Positions 1 through 10,783 are shown, counted from the stretch's first letter. The stretch is DNA of 64,000 nucleotides from Roseovarius sp. ZX-A-9 (GCF_028369135.1 NZ_JAPWHW010000013.1:1-64000); one strand, 5' to 3'. Notes: generated by a model from the letters alone, not told the origin. Made by a program: numbers and translations.

Positions 1-84
1 GGATGGGACTTGCCGCTCCCGATCCGTCGCGTGTGGCGCAAACTGGAACGTCAGCCGGGCGGCGACCGGCAGATGGTTGATATC
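1..84 (+). pseudogene. 3' fragment of an IS21-family transposase (istA), running in from the left edge
   Basis: Frame 1 of the first ~84 bases reads WDLP...RRVWRKLE...GGDRQMVDI, which resembles the C-terminal part of IS21-family IstA proteins. The complete IstA in this same window has a parallel stretch, WDLPDAFATLHRLLEAR followed by GKREYVQIL. The reading frame breaks at about base 84, where a VirD4-like frame takes over, so this appears to be the junction between an IS21 remnant and a truncated conjugation gene. It is not the same IS21 subtype as the intact copy at 11315-13814. The fragment is short and assigned from memory of the family, so the call is tentative. Confidence 0.5.
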
Positions 85-1357
85 GGCGCTGGAAAACGTC
101 GACCGTCAGCAGATGGAGCTGCAACTTCTGGCTTCGCTGTTCCTGCAAGCAGATAACGACCGCGTCCAAGGGCTCCTCGATGGCGGTATCGATCTATTCG
201 TGGCGGCAGGGCTTTTGGCATTTGAGCGAAAACGGCCGACCTTGGGCGAGATCTACCGCATCACGGCCTCTGGCGGTGACAAGCAGAAAGAGTATCGCCG
301 CCGCGCTGATGAAGTGGTCAACCCAGCCTCCAAGCTGATCTTCATGCGCATGGCCTCGACCAACAACGACACGCTAACTTCCTACCTGTCGCTCTTGATG
401 ACATCTGGCCTCAAGCAGTGGTCGAACCCTGCCATTGATCGCGCAACCGCGACCTCAGACTTCGAATTTCGCGACATCCGAAAAACGCCGTTTTCGGTCT
501 ATCTTGTGGTTGAACCGCTCATGGTGAAACCCCTCGCGCCCTTGATCCGTCTGTTCTTCTCGGATTTGCTGGCATCGTTGCAGGACCATGAACCCGGTAA
601 GGACGAGCCCTGGCCGGTGATGATCATGCTCGATGAGTTCAATCGCCTTGGCAAAATGCCGATCGTGCTCGACAGCATCGAAACCCTGCGATCCTACCGC
701 GCCAATCTTGCGATCGTCACACAGACGATCCCAGCTTTGGATGAGATCTATGGTGAAAATGCCCGCCGCGCGCTCCAGGGCAACGCAGGTATCAAGCTTT
801 ATCTGACCCCCTCAGATGAAAAGACCATCGAAGAGCTCAGCAAAGCCGTCGGCAAAACAACCAAGCGCGTTGTGACCCGCTCGCGTTCCGTCGGCCGAAA
901 CCCATTCGCCGGGCGCAGCATGTCCGAACGGACCGAGGAAACTGCGTTGCTACCCGAGGATGAAGCGCGGCGCATGGATCTTGATGACATCGTTCTGGTC
1001 GTCGACGCGCAAATGCCCGTGCGCGCCAAGCGGATCAAGTACTATGAGGATCGGTTCTTTAAACAGATCTTCGACAAGCAGGCAGGCGATCTCCCATATC
1101 CCTCGGCCGGGGATCAAATGTGCGGGCTGCAAGGGCAGATCAAGGCGCTGGAGGCAAAGATTGGGGCGCTTGAGATGCCGAGAGCGGTTTCAGGTGATGG
1201 CGCTGAAATTGACGGGACGCGGCGCGAGGAAATCGATTATTTTGCCGGTGACCATCGAGGTGCGGCCATAGACGAAAAGCCTAGTCTGGACGAGTATCAG
1301 GCAGGAACGGAGAGGATACAGAGATTCATGGAGGAAGCCTCTGTGAGACGAAGGTGA
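77..1357 (+). pseudogene. virD4: 5'-truncated VirD4/TraG-type conjugative coupling protein
   Basis: VirD4/TraG coupling ATPases sit at the inner membrane and feed relaxase-DNA complexes into a type IV secretion channel. The visible 426 residues are the C-terminal part of the ATPase domain: a Walker B-like VMIMLDEFNRLGKM with the catalytic DE at about residues 187-188, then a VTQTIPALDEIYG segment typical of the post-Walker B region, then a charged tail. The Walker A loop and the N-terminal transmembrane helices are missing. Intact family members are usually 550-700 aa. The frame opens from base 2, but homology starts at about base 85, directly after an IS21-like fragment, so the 5' end was probably lost by IS insertion or deletion. 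No other type IV secretion genes are visible. Window-edge truncation cannot be fully separated from true decay. Confidence 0.75.
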
Positions 1358-1559
1358 GAGCTTTCGTTCGATTCGAGTTGTGTTAGCAAGTGGGGTGCGC
1401 TTTGATTTGAAGTTGGATTGTTGGGCAACTTTGGCACTTTGTAGGGACATATTTGCGTTTGACGCGCCTCTCGAGCCAGCTTGAACTTGTGGTTGTGGTT
1501 GTGGTCGGGCAATATGAAAGCCTGAAATTTTTGTATTATATCTAGGTATTTAGAATTCA

Positions 1560-4500
1560 ATGCGTCAGCAAAAGTCAGCGCCGATGGACCCTCAGGTATT
1601 ACTGAGAACAAAAGATTTCCTTGTGAATCGCGCCCAGAAATCTCTGAATGCGCCACCTTTCTTGGCCCTCGCAATTGAACTAAGCCATTTGTCGGACACG
1701 AGGATTGCACTTCAAGCTTTGGTGAAAGAAGGATATACGCCTCAGAAATTGCTCCATAAATTTCCGAATGTGACAGCATGGGCAATATGTGCATCGTTGC
1801 TTGAGAATTATGGTCAAGGAAGCCAAGAAATATGGCCGCTGATTGGTCGATTGTTTGGCAAGGAACCGTCCCTAGCAGCGCGTACGGAAATCGTCGCTTC
1901 ATTCAAATCCGTTTGCCGCAAGATTGGACTAGTGACGGACGGCTTTGATCGTAATGTTGATGTTTTTCTGATCCATGTCGGCGTAGCGCGTGGACAAATG
2001 GGTCATGTTGCAAAGGCCTTCTTGCAGCAGGAGGCTGCCAACGGCCTGCCATCTTCCGATGATGTAGTTCAATTGAACCGTTGGGAAGACGATGCTGTTT
2101 TAACGTTCCTACCGGTGGGCGTACATGTTCCTGAGCGCCCTATCTTGCACGACGAAACGGCCTGGATGGCGGCACTCTTTCTAAAATGGCGTGGCAATCC
2201 TACAGAACTTCGAAAGCAAAGCACTTTTGCCGCGGAGTTCGCGGAAACTTTGGATAAAATTGAAAAAGATGTTGGCTCGTCAAAGCTGCTCGCTTCTCAA
2301 CCTTCGCCACGTTTGATTTGGCTGGATGGTCGCCCACAATTGCAGGTGCCGGCGGGTGCTGGAAGGCTGCAGGTTAACATCGGCTCGCAAACACTCAGGC
2401 TACGGCGTGGACAGACATGGCCTCTAACTACCCCGCTTCCCTCGGAGCTAACTTGGATCGCAGATGGGGAAGACCGCTATTTACCGTTATACAACTCAAC
2501 TTTTGTCATCTTCGAGCCAGAAGATGGTCGGCAGCTTGTACCTCGCAAAGGGACCACGGAATGGATTGTTCAGACAAGTGTGGCGACGGTAACCTCAACT
2601 CGGGAATTCACAGTGAATGGGGTTCCGGCCGACCTTTTTGGCCCTGATCTTTATGTCGCTCAAGTGAGCTTGCGGGACAAACCCGCAGAACTTCGATCCT
2701 CCAACCGGAACGTGGTACTACGCGGCTCCAAAAGAACAAGAATAAGCATCGAGGGTCGCCCAATTGCGGTGCAATCGGGCAAAGCTGGCAGTTTGTGGCC
2801 CGGTGACGCGGATATCGTGCTGGAAGCCGCGCTCTATACAGATCGCCTTGTGACCCTGAAGGCCGAGTGTGGTGAGAAATCAGAGCTTGTCCACTGTGAA
2901 CTCGATGAGAACGACATTGGCAGATTGTCGGTTAACGATATTCTAGAAAAGCTACATCTAGGCCAGACGGGAAATCCCATCCGTCTCGTTTTGACGATGC
3001 TGCGAGACGCGGATGGTCAACTCATCGAGACGCGAATCAGACGGGAGATTTTCGTTTGGCCGACTTACACCGGCTTGGACGGCGTCACGTTCCTGAGCGC
3101 GATGCCACCTTCAAATTTTGTATCAGCATCATCCAAACATGTTTCGTACGACGAATCCGGCAATCTGTGTTTGGATCGTAGGGGCGGTTACGACAAAGCC
3201 CTGATTGGGTTCGAGATTGATTCAGAAACCCGTCAGTTTCTCGTAGATTGGCCCGAGATTTCTATTGTCTTGGAAAAAACAAACGGCACACGTGAGCCCC
3301 TGATTCTTGGGAGTGCAATTATTCTGGGCCTTGACGATTGGAACAGTTCACTTGTTGTCCGGTCCCCAAATCGCCGCGCAACCTTGACCATTGCAGGTCG
3401 GTCGTTGGATCGGCCTTTCGCCAATACGGGAAGTTGGGCAATTCCGCTTCGTCAACTTCACAAAGCTCACGACAACCAGATCTACCTGGTCAACGGTGCC
3501 GCACGCACCTTGCTGGCGCGCATAGAGACCGTTGCAGCTCCGAAAGAGCTCGTGGTGAACCACCGCGCTGACGGTGTCACCGCACGGATCCGCGCCCCCT
3601 TTTCAATCGGTGGGGTTTTGATAGCTGCCGAAGACGAGGGTGGTCAAGTTGTTACCAGTGAGTTTAGCTTCGATCATTTCCCTACAGACGTGCCTGCGGA
3701 TCCAAAGATCAGTGCACAGAAAGCAGCCGATGACAGGGTTACGATACTGCTGAAAAATTCCCGCAGTTCCGAAGTGCTGCGTTTGTTTGACATAAGTCTA
3801 CGCGATGTCGGTAATCGCCGTTGGACCCGTCTCTCAACAAATCGAGGAGACCGAATAGCGCTCGCCGTTCCAGCGTCCGAGCCCGCAGAGCCAACGGTTG
3901 AAGCCATGTCACGCATTGATGGTTGGATAAACCAATGTTTCGCGGCTGAGTGTTGGGATGGCGGACTAAACAGGCTGTTGACGAGCCGCTGGGCAGAAGT
4001 TGTCCGCGCAATTGATCATCAAGCCGGTGGCCGTGCAGCAATTCTCAGCCTCGTACATGCGGAAGAAGAAGACTCTAACTGGCTGCCTATGAAGCATGTC
4101 GTAGAGGTCGTACCTGAACTTCATTCAGCCGAGGCCTTCGACTACTCAGCTCTTGGAGCGATCGACTCACAAATCGGAAGAGCTCTCTCGCGCCTCAACT
4201 CAATCGGACGCGGTCAGATCCGACAAAACTCAGCCATAGATCCCCGCGCGCTCCTCGGCTTCAAGAACGCTCGGTCAGCAGATCGTCTCGGCGAAGAACT
4301 ATCCGGCTTTTCGACGCTTCGTCTCATCAATGTTTTGCAAAAGCTTGGCACCTCTCGCGCGTTTTGGGATGGCCGAACTGTGCTCGGACCAGAACATCGA
4401 CAAGCAGCGATGACCGGCTTGATAGAGCGCTGTGAGGATTTCCGATTGTTTTCCGAAGACGCGGCTGAGGGACCGATGAGCCTAAGAAGCGCCCGCCTTA

Positions 4501-4778
4501 ACCAGCTTATGCAAGGTGTCATCAAAAATGCCCCAGACATCCCTAAAGGTCCGGAGCACGAAGAACAGGAATATGTGCTTTGGATAGATCAAACCCTCAT
4601 GGCATATGCCAGTGCAGCGCGCCGCAATAAGGTTTTAGTGTTGTTTGACAAAGTCGCACAGTCAACGGGCTTTTCACTTGCCGAAACCAAGAGATTGTTT
4701 GGCGAACTTCTACGAATAGCGCCTGAATTGCTTACGTTTCACCTATTATGCCAAGAGCTAGAAAGGCTGCGTTCATGA
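1560..4778 (+). CDS. druH: Probable Druantia type III protein DruH (large protein of unknown function)
   Basis: This is a 1072-aa protein with no catalytic motif, signal peptide or membrane segment that I can recognise. It is a mixed alpha/beta sequence with a helical N-terminal ~200 residues and a helical C-terminal ~250 residues. The assignment rests on context: it lies directly upstream of, and overlaps by 4 nt (ATGA), a ~1970-aa DEAD-box/DUF1998 helicase. That two-gene layout and these sizes match Druantia type III (DruH plus DruE), an anti-phage system. The ATG at 1560 is used; a second ATG at 1584 would remove only eight residues, and neither has a clear Shine-Dalgarno. Base composition is less GC-rich than the core genes at the right end, consistent with transfer. 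The mechanism of DruH is not known. The alternative is an unnamed helicase-associated defence protein. Confidence 0.7.
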   Translation: MRQQKSAPMDPQVLLRTKDFLVNRAQKSLNAPPFLALAIELSHLSDTRIALQALVKEGYTPQKLLHKFPNVTAWAICASLLENYGQGSQEIWPLIGRLFGKEPSLAARTEIVASFKSVCRKIGLVTDGFDRNVDVFLIHVGVARGQMGHVAKAFLQQEAANGLPSSDDVVQLNRWEDDAVLTFLPVGVHVPERPILHDETAWMAALFLKWRGNPTELRKQSTFAAEFAETLDKIEKDVGSSKLLASQPSPRLIWLDGRPQLQVPAGAGRLQVNIGSQTLRLRRGQTWPLTTPLPSELTWIADGEDRYLPLYNSTFVIFEPEDGRQLVPRKGTTEWIVQTSVATVTSTREFTVNGVPADLFGPDLYVAQVSLRDKPAELRSSNRNVVLRGSKRTRISIEGRPIAVQSGKAGSLWPGDADIVLEAALYTDRLVTLKAECGEKSELVHCELDENDIGRLSVNDILEKLHLGQTGNPIRLVLTMLRDADGQLIETRIRREIFVWPTYTGLDGVTFLSAMPPSNFVSASSKHVSYDESGNLCLDRRGGYDKALIGFEIDSETRQFLVDWPEISIVLEKTNGTREPLILGSAIILGLDDWNSSLVVRSPNRRATLTIAGRSLDRPFANTGSWAIPLRQLHKAHDNQIYLVNGAARTLLARIETVAAPKELVVNHRADGVTARIRAPFSIGGVLIAAEDEGGQVVTSEFSFDHFPTDVPADPKISAQKAADDRVTILLKNSRSSEVLRLFDISLRDVGNRRWTRLSTNRGDRIALAVPASEPAEPTVEAMSRIDGWINQCFAAECWDGGLNRLLTSRWAEVVRAIDHQAGGRAAILSLVHAEEEDSNWLPMKHVVEVVPELHSAEAFDYSALGAIDSQIGRALSRLNSIGRGQIRQNSAIDPRALLGFKNARSADRLGEELSGFSTLRLINVLQKLGTSRAFWDGRTVLGPEHRQAAMTGLIERCEDFRLFSEDAAEGPMSLRSARLNQLMQGVIKNAPDIPKGPEHEEQEYVLWIDQTLMAYASAARRNKVLVLFDKVAQSTGFSLAETKRLFGELLRIAPELLTFHLLCQELERLRS

Positions 4779-7700
4779 AGGATCTGCCCGAGCAAAACGA
4801 TGATCTCGATCCCGTCGCTTTCAAGAAAACGTTGGCCGACCGCCTGCGCGATTTCACGTTATCTGCAGCATCAATTTCTCCAGTGCATGCGCCGCGCCTT
4901 GCGTCTGCCGTTGAAACTCTGATTTCGCACCATCCGTTCGTCAGCGGTCCTTTCGTAGAGAGCCTTCCCGACTTCGAGAAAGGCGAGTCTATCGCAGAAC
5001 TTGTTGCCTCTGATAACCTTTGTGAAGCTTGGAAAGCGATGCGGGAAAAGGCTCCTGCGCTGTTTGAGCGTAAACTCCATCTTCACCAAAGAGCGGCAAT
5101 CGGCCGAGAAGAAAACTATCTTGTGGCAACTGGCACAGGTTCGGGCAAAACAGAAGCTTTCTTGTTCCCACTTATCGATGCGCTTTTGCGTTCTGGCGTC
5201 GGCAATCCAGGTGTGAAGGCGATCCTTATCTATCCATTGAACGCTTTGGCGACGGACCAAATGCACCGCATCTCAAAGCTCTTGTTCAAAGAGCTTGGCG
5301 ATCCCGGATTGACCCTTGGTCGTTTTACCGGTCAAACGAGCGCGCGCGCTGGTAGGACTGAAATCGAGCGGGAGATTAGTGAAGCACCAAGTTTTCAATC
5401 TGCTTTTGGATATGATGAAAAGGTGCCCAACAACTGGCTCTTGTCGCGCAAGGAGATGTTGGAGAACCCACCTGATATTTTGATCACCAACTATGCAATG
5501 TTGGAGCATATTCTACTTTTACCCAAGAACCGTGCTCTCCTCAAAGGGGCTGATCTACAATGGATCGTGCTTGACGAATTGCATACGTATACTGGCGCTC
5601 AAGCAATTGAAGTGGCGTTTCTGCTCAGAAAGCTGAAAGCAGCGTTAGACATAAAGCCAAACATCCTGAAATGCGTTGGAACATCTGCCAGCCTCGATCC
5701 GTCTAGAAAGGACGAACTTGCAAGATTCGCAGAGGACCTATTCGGCGAACCTTTCGGCGGGGGTAGCGAAGCAATCATTACCTCAAAACGCGAACTTCAT
5801 CCTGAACTGAAAATTGACAAACCAATACGGTCACTTACAGCGGAACAATGGATTAAGCTTGGAGAAGGTCTAGTTGAGTTAAAACGAGATGGCGCGCTCC
5901 ACCCCGATGAAGCTAAAAACCATGTTGAAGACTGGAATGATGTCTCAGGCGGCATATTGGACCTAGAGGATGGGCCACACCTTGGGAGCCGTCTTTCGGA
6001 AGCGCTGTCCTCTCTTTCCGAGGTACGACAGACCGCCCACCTTCTTTTACCAGCCGAAAATGCTGGCGCTAAAATTCTGCCGTTAGGCGTTTTGGCGACC
6101 CAAATTTTCCCCGATGCGCCGCCAGATGTATCTACCAAAGCCATGACCGCACTAATTTCAATCGCTGTCTTGGCGGTCCCCTCAGGTGTTGACGGCTACC
6201 CATTGCTACCGGCGAGATACCATATTTCTGCGAGCGCTATTGAAGGCATTTTGGTTGGACTAGATCCAAGCAACGACGAGAGCTGGGCAACACCCGAGAT
6301 TGGTCGGAATGGACGAGATGCAACTGACAAGACACCCGCTCTTTGGCCCTTACTTGTTTGCCGTAGTTGTGGGCAGCCATATATCGAAGGTTTCGACGAT
6401 GGATTGAAAATAGCACCAACTCCAATCCGAAATGGGTCGTCAAAGCGCATCGTTTTGCGGCTTGGCAAAAGCGGAACAGCAGCAACAGACGATGTCACAG
6501 ACGATCTATCGGAAGTTGATCTCGAATACCTGAACCCTGTCGATGGCCAAATCATGGACGGACCCGACGATGGTGTGATTGAACTTCAGGTGGCCAGCAC
6601 TGAAGAAGACGACCGCGATCGCAAGCCTTACGTGAAAAAATGTCTCGCGTGCGGGGCAGGAGCTGGAAATTACGCTGAACCAGTCTCGCATATTCACCCC
6701 GGCGATGAGGCCGTTTCTGCCATGGCCGCCCAAGCGCTGCTGGAAGCACTTCCGCCGAGAGAGGAGTCAGATGGCCCGATGGGTGGTCGCGCGTTGCTGG
6801 CCTTCTCGGACAATCGGCAAGATGCTGCATTTTTTGCGCCGTTTTTCGAACGTACGTCTCGCCTAGAAGCACTTCGAGGGGCAATTCTAGATTCCATCTG
6901 CGGCGAAGGCGAACCGATGGGAATCCGCGATCTTGCAGACTCAGTCGCGAGGCGATTGCGCAAGCACAAATTCGCTCTCTATGATCGCAGAGACTTGGAA
7001 CGCCCTATGAAGGGCGATCAGTTCAAAGACAGATTGTTAGCCTTGGTAGTCGCAGAGATGACGCTCGCTGCGACTGGTCGGATTTCGCCGGAAGCATTTG
7101 GACTTTGGCAGGTTAACCACGTAAAGCTGGATCAAGTCATCAAGAAGGCGCAGGGCGAGCTTCCGTCCGAAAAGCTGAGTGCGCTTGTTCCAGGAACTCT
7201 CAAGCTCATTCTATTGATGATGAGGCAAAACAGGGCAATCAACGATCTAAGTGGCATCATCGATTTGTCCGACGAGGCTGTATGGGGGAGAGGGCGCGGT
7301 TCCGTTGAGACGGCGTATGATTTGGATCGAACATCTGAAGGTAAACGTCTCAGAACTCTTCTTCCCTCCAAGCCAACGACGCCCACGCGACTTACTTGGG
7401 TCCTGTCAGAAAGGCTTGAACTAAGTTTCGACGAGACCGCCACCTTAGCAAGAGCCTGTTGGGACGCGCTTTCATCACGACGAGCGGGCATCTTGCAAAA
7501 ACACAAAGCAGGGTTGGTCATTGATCTGGATGGGCTGCAAATTGAGAAAGGACGCGACCGCTTCCAGTGCGAAAAATGTGGCCGTGTGGCTGGATTTGAC
7601 CTTTCGGGGGTGTGTCTTGCGTTCAGGTGTACTGGTGCAACCAAACGCGTCGAAAATAACGATTCAATCAGTGAAAGTTACTACGTTCAACGCTATCAGG

Positions 7701-10681
7701 CTCTTCCGTCGGCGGCAATCGCGCGGGAACATACCGCTGCGATCGGCCCAAGCTTGAGGAACGTGATTGAAGGTGGATTCAGGGAAGGCCAATTTAACCT
7801 CCTTAGCTGCACGACTACCATGGAAATGGGTGTAGACCTCGGCGATTTGGAAGCGGTAATTTGTAGGAATGTTCCTCCTGGTATCGCAAATTACCAACAG
7901 CGCGCAGGACGTGCGGGACGCAGAGCGCAGGCAGCGCCTATCGCTCTGACTATTGCACGCGGCAGCCGATACGATCAGGCCACATTCAGCGCTTTCCCAG
8001 AATACTTGGCGAGCATGCCGTCTATGCCATATATTTCTTTGGACAACGCCCGATTTTTGCGAAGGCATCAGGTGTCGTGTGTATTAGCAAGCTGGCTCGA
8101 TACGCGCCTTGCTATCAGTGACCGAAAAGGTGCTCCGCGCCTACGCGACGTCTTGGCGGATCGCCTTGATGCTGAAGAGACGCGCAGTTTGTTGCATGAT
8201 TTGGATACATGGCTTGCTAGCGACCATGGTGAATCGGCTCTTGATCGCGCGAAAGAAATGTCAAAAGGCCTGCCCGCGGGCACGGCCTTGCAGGGAAGCG
8301 AACTGGTCGCCCATGTACGCAATGAAATCGGTGGTTGGCTTGAACAAGTAGCTGGGCGCTGGTCCAGTATTCAGCATCGGTACGAACTTGCTGAAGCGGA
8401 ACAATCGCAGGCAGAAACTGAGGAGTTGAAATCGCGGGCTCTTGGGCGGATGAAATGGGCCGACGGAGAGAAAAAACGCTACCTTGATCGCCTGCTTGTT
8501 GAAAGCCTTTCGCGGGCAGCTGTTATTCCCACCTATAGCTTTCCTGTGCATTCGCTGACGCTCGAAATCGTTCAACATCGGGACACGCAAGGGCCCAGTG
8601 AAGGCGAGATTGAGCTGAGCCGCGACGCAACGTTGGCCATCTCTGAGTATGCGCCCGGCGCTGAGACCGTCGCGGCGGGCCGGATCTGGCAAAGTGCTGG
8701 TATCGCCAAAAGACCTTCCAGAGTATCTGGCGATGCATGGCTAGAAGAAGGCTTCATTCGTATTTGCGATGCGTGTCAACATGTGGAGCGCGTGGATGAG
8801 TGGGATCAACTTTCAGAGCAGTGCTTTGGGTGTGGAACGACCCAATTACCCAAGGCCCGAAAGTACTTAGAGCCCATTGGTTTTTTGACGTCATACAAGG
8901 ACAAAGCTGGTGGCGAACCAGGAGTGAGCAGACTGCGAACGCGTGCCGTTGATGAAGCACGCCTCTTGACGCGGGCTCCGCGCGACAAGATGAGCAAGTC
9001 TGATCTTGCGCGAGTTACAACCTTTTTGGCGCCGTCGCATGGAAGTGTGGAGGGCGAAGAAGGCCGCATGGTAGTAGTGAACCGCGGTCCCCACGGCAGT
9101 GGATATTTTCGCTGCCCAAGATGCGAGCACGCAGAAGCTGCACCGCAAGGCAGCAACTTCTCCAAAGCAGAGTTTCCGAGCAAACACTTTGATCCACGAA
9201 CGGGTGACCCTTGCCCAGTTGAAACTTTGAAATACCCAATTGATTTGGCGCACATCTTCACAACAGATGTGCGGATCCTGCGATTGTCCGAACCAATGGC
9301 AATTCCGTCGGAAGTCAAAGACGGCACGGCCTATATTAATGACACGCTGAGGGGCGCAGCCGAGGCGATTCGCCTTGCTGCTGCCGATCTATTGGGGACA
9401 GATCCCCGCGATCTCAGAGCAACCTTCGAAAGTGGAACCGACGACTATTTGATCATTCTAGCAGACTCAACGCCGGGCGGCGCTGGCTATGCGCGCCGCC
9501 TGATTGATGAACCTAGATATTCGGCTCGGCGCTTGTTTTCGAAGGCATTGGAAATCCTCGATTGCGAACGAGGCGAGAAGTGCCAGACAAGTTGTGTGAG
9601 GTGTCTGAACGACTACTCCAACCAAGCCTATTGGGATCGCTTCAACCGACACTCGTCTCTCAAATGGTTGACTGCGGTTTTGGCCCACAGCACAGCAAGA
9701 CCAGATCATGTTCCAGCCCAAGCGATCCCGAGCGATGCGCCTTCGGGCGATGCGTTGAGTCGCTATCTGCGAAACCGAGATCAAGTTGTCGTCGTCGCAA
9801 AAACACTCTGGGGCGCTGAAACCGAAGAGAATTCCATCAGAAGCGCACAGCGGTTGCGAGATTGGTTGGAGGCAGAACCCCACCGCAAGGCAACGGTATT
9901 CTGCGCAACTCCAGATGTTGGAAGTGCTAACTGGTTGGACCGCCAAATCGCTGCAATGTTGAGGCCAATGGAAGATTCTGGGAGGCTAAATTTTCCAACG
10001 GTTCCTGATACTGTTTCCAAGGGCGCACCGCGTTTGACCCTTTTGGGAAATGGAGAAATGGAGGAACTATTTGATGATGAAAATCATGCAGCAGCACTAG
10101 CGGGCCTTGGAGAGGGCGTCATCTTTCGTTGTACACGCGCTCCATCCGAAACTTGGGCAGGCCAGAATGCGGTAAAGATTATAGAGGCTGCCAAAGCGAA
10201 GACGTCCTACCTAGGTACTTTGATTGATCGGCTGTCCATACATCGGTTTAGGCCTGGGGATGTCCGAAACCTCGAGCCAGCGTTTTCCCCACTTTCGGGG
10301 CAATTGGTTAACATAACAATCGAAGACCCTTGGTGTGGGGCCCGTCGGCATGGACGCGAAAGCGTTTCGAAATTCCTCGCACAGCTTCAAGCAATGAGTA
10401 TCACCATCGGCGAACTAAAAGTTGTTTGGAGCTCCGACAACTCGGATGACTCTGCTGCTATTCAGGCCAATGAGCTACGAGATGAGATTGAACGAAATTA
10501 CAACGGCGAGCTGATACTGGAACCCAAACGCCGACATGAAGTACGCCATTTTCACGACCGCGTTGTCTACTTTGACGTCGATGAAACTAGCGAGACCTGG
10601 CGCGTCGATGTCAGCTCGGGCATCGATAACCTCATGTCACGAAACAAAGAATGTAGTATTTTTGTTGAGAAGCGCCGCTAG
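4775..10681 (+). CDS. druE: Probable Druantia type III protein DruE: giant DEAD-box helicase with DUF1998 region
   Basis: This is a 1968-aa superfamily 2 helicase. It has a Walker A loop GTGSGKT (residues 120-126), a DELH motif II (267-270), a second RecA-like domain with a TTTMEMGVDLGDLEAV stretch and motif VI QQRAGRAGRR (about 1041-1050), and several paired cysteines (CRSCG, CLACG, CEKCG, CDAC...CFGC, CPRC) suggesting zinc knuckles. A DUF1998-type cluster CQTSCVRCLNDY begins at about residue 1603. The last ~300 residues are unassigned and contain an HDRVVYF motif. An upstream in-frame ATG at 4748 lacks a ribosome site; the ATG at 4775 overlaps the druH stop as ATGA and follows GAAAGG, so it is preferred. 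Translational coupling suggests a single operon. DISARM DrmA/DrmB and MrfA share DUF1998, but are much shorter or differently arranged. Confidence 0.8.
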   Translation: MKDLPEQNDDLDPVAFKKTLADRLRDFTLSAASISPVHAPRLASAVETLISHHPFVSGPFVESLPDFEKGESIAELVASDNLCEAWKAMREKAPALFERKLHLHQRAAIGREENYLVATGTGSGKTEAFLFPLIDALLRSGVGNPGVKAILIYPLNALATDQMHRISKLLFKELGDPGLTLGRFTGQTSARAGRTEIEREISEAPSFQSAFGYDEKVPNNWLLSRKEMLENPPDILITNYAMLEHILLLPKNRALLKGADLQWIVLDELHTYTGAQAIEVAFLLRKLKAALDIKPNILKCVGTSASLDPSRKDELARFAEDLFGEPFGGGSEAIITSKRELHPELKIDKPIRSLTAEQWIKLGEGLVELKRDGALHPDEAKNHVEDWNDVSGGILDLEDGPHLGSRLSEALSSLSEVRQTAHLLLPAENAGAKILPLGVLATQIFPDAPPDVSTKAMTALISIAVLAVPSGVDGYPLLPARYHISASAIEGILVGLDPSNDESWATPEIGRNGRDATDKTPALWPLLVCRSCGQPYIEGFDDGLKIAPTPIRNGSSKRIVLRLGKSGTAATDDVTDDLSEVDLEYLNPVDGQIMDGPDDGVIELQVASTEEDDRDRKPYVKKCLACGAGAGNYAEPVSHIHPGDEAVSAMAAQALLEALPPREESDGPMGGRALLAFSDNRQDAAFFAPFFERTSRLEALRGAILDSICGEGEPMGIRDLADSVARRLRKHKFALYDRRDLERPMKGDQFKDRLLALVVAEMTLAATGRISPEAFGLWQVNHVKLDQVIKKAQGELPSEKLSALVPGTLKLILLMMRQNRAINDLSGIIDLSDEAVWGRGRGSVETAYDLDRTSEGKRLRTLLPSKPTTPTRLTWVLSERLELSFDETATLARACWDALSSRRAGILQKHKAGLVIDLDGLQIEKGRDRFQCEKCGRVAGFDLSGVCLAFRCTGATKRVENNDSISESYYVQRYQALPSAAIAREHTAAIGPSLRNVIEGGFREGQFNLLSCTTTMEMGVDLGDLEAVICRNVPPGIANYQQRAGRAGRRAQAAPIALTIARGSRYDQATFSAFPEYLASMPSMPYISLDNARFLRRHQVSCVLASWLDTRLAISDRKGAPRLRDVLADRLDAEETRSLLHDLDTWLASDHGESALDRAKEMSKGLPAGTALQGSELVAHVRNEIGGWLEQVAGRWSSIQHRYELAEAEQSQAETEELKSRALGRMKWADGEKKRYLDRLLVESLSRAAVIPTYSFPVHSLTLEIVQHRDTQGPSEGEIELSRDATLAISEYAPGAETVAAGRIWQSAGIAKRPSRVSGDAWLEEGFIRICDACQHVERVDEWDQLSEQCFGCGTTQLPKARKYLEPIGFLTSYKDKAGGEPGVSRLRTRAVDEARLLTRAPRDKMSKSDLARVTTFLAPSHGSVEGEEGRMVVVNRGPHGSGYFRCPRCEHAEAAPQGSNFSKAEFPSKHFDPRTGDPCPVETLKYPIDLAHIFTTDVRILRLSEPMAIPSEVKDGTAYINDTLRGAAEAIRLAAADLLGTDPRDLRATFESGTDDYLIILADSTPGGAGYARRLIDEPRYSARRLFSKALEILDCERGEKCQTSCVRCLNDYSNQAYWDRFNRHSSLKWLTAVLAHSTARPDHVPAQAIPSDAPSGDALSRYLRNRDQVVVVAKTLWGAETEENSIRSAQRLRDWLEAEPHRKATVFCATPDVGSANWLDRQIAAMLRPMEDSGRLNFPTVPDTVSKGAPRLTLLGNGEMEELFDDENHAAALAGLGEGVIFRCTRAPSETWAGQNAVKIIEAAKAKTSYLGTLIDRLSIHRFRPGDVRNLEPAFSPLSGQLVNITIEDPWCGARRHGRESVSKFLAQLQAMSITIGELKVVWSSDNSDDSAAIQANELRDEIERNYNGELILEPKRRHEVRHFHDRVVYFDVDETSETWRVDVSSGIDNLMSRNKECSIFVEKRR

Positions 10682-10783
10682 GTGGAGGGTGAAATGAATT
10701 GTTTGCAAATGCACAGCTTTACGGAAAGCTTGTTGAATGATTTCAGGTGCTAATCTGCGAGGGAATAGGGCCTCTTGTAATAT

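Noticed and set aside
4748..4774. Earlier ATG for the helicase gene
   Set aside because: No ribosome site precedes it. The ATGA overlap at 4775 with an upstream GAAAGG is a better start.
4775..10681. DISARM (DrmA/DrmB) assignment
   Set aside because: DISARM splits helicase and DUF1998 over two shorter proteins and carries a methylase and a PLD gene, none of which are here.
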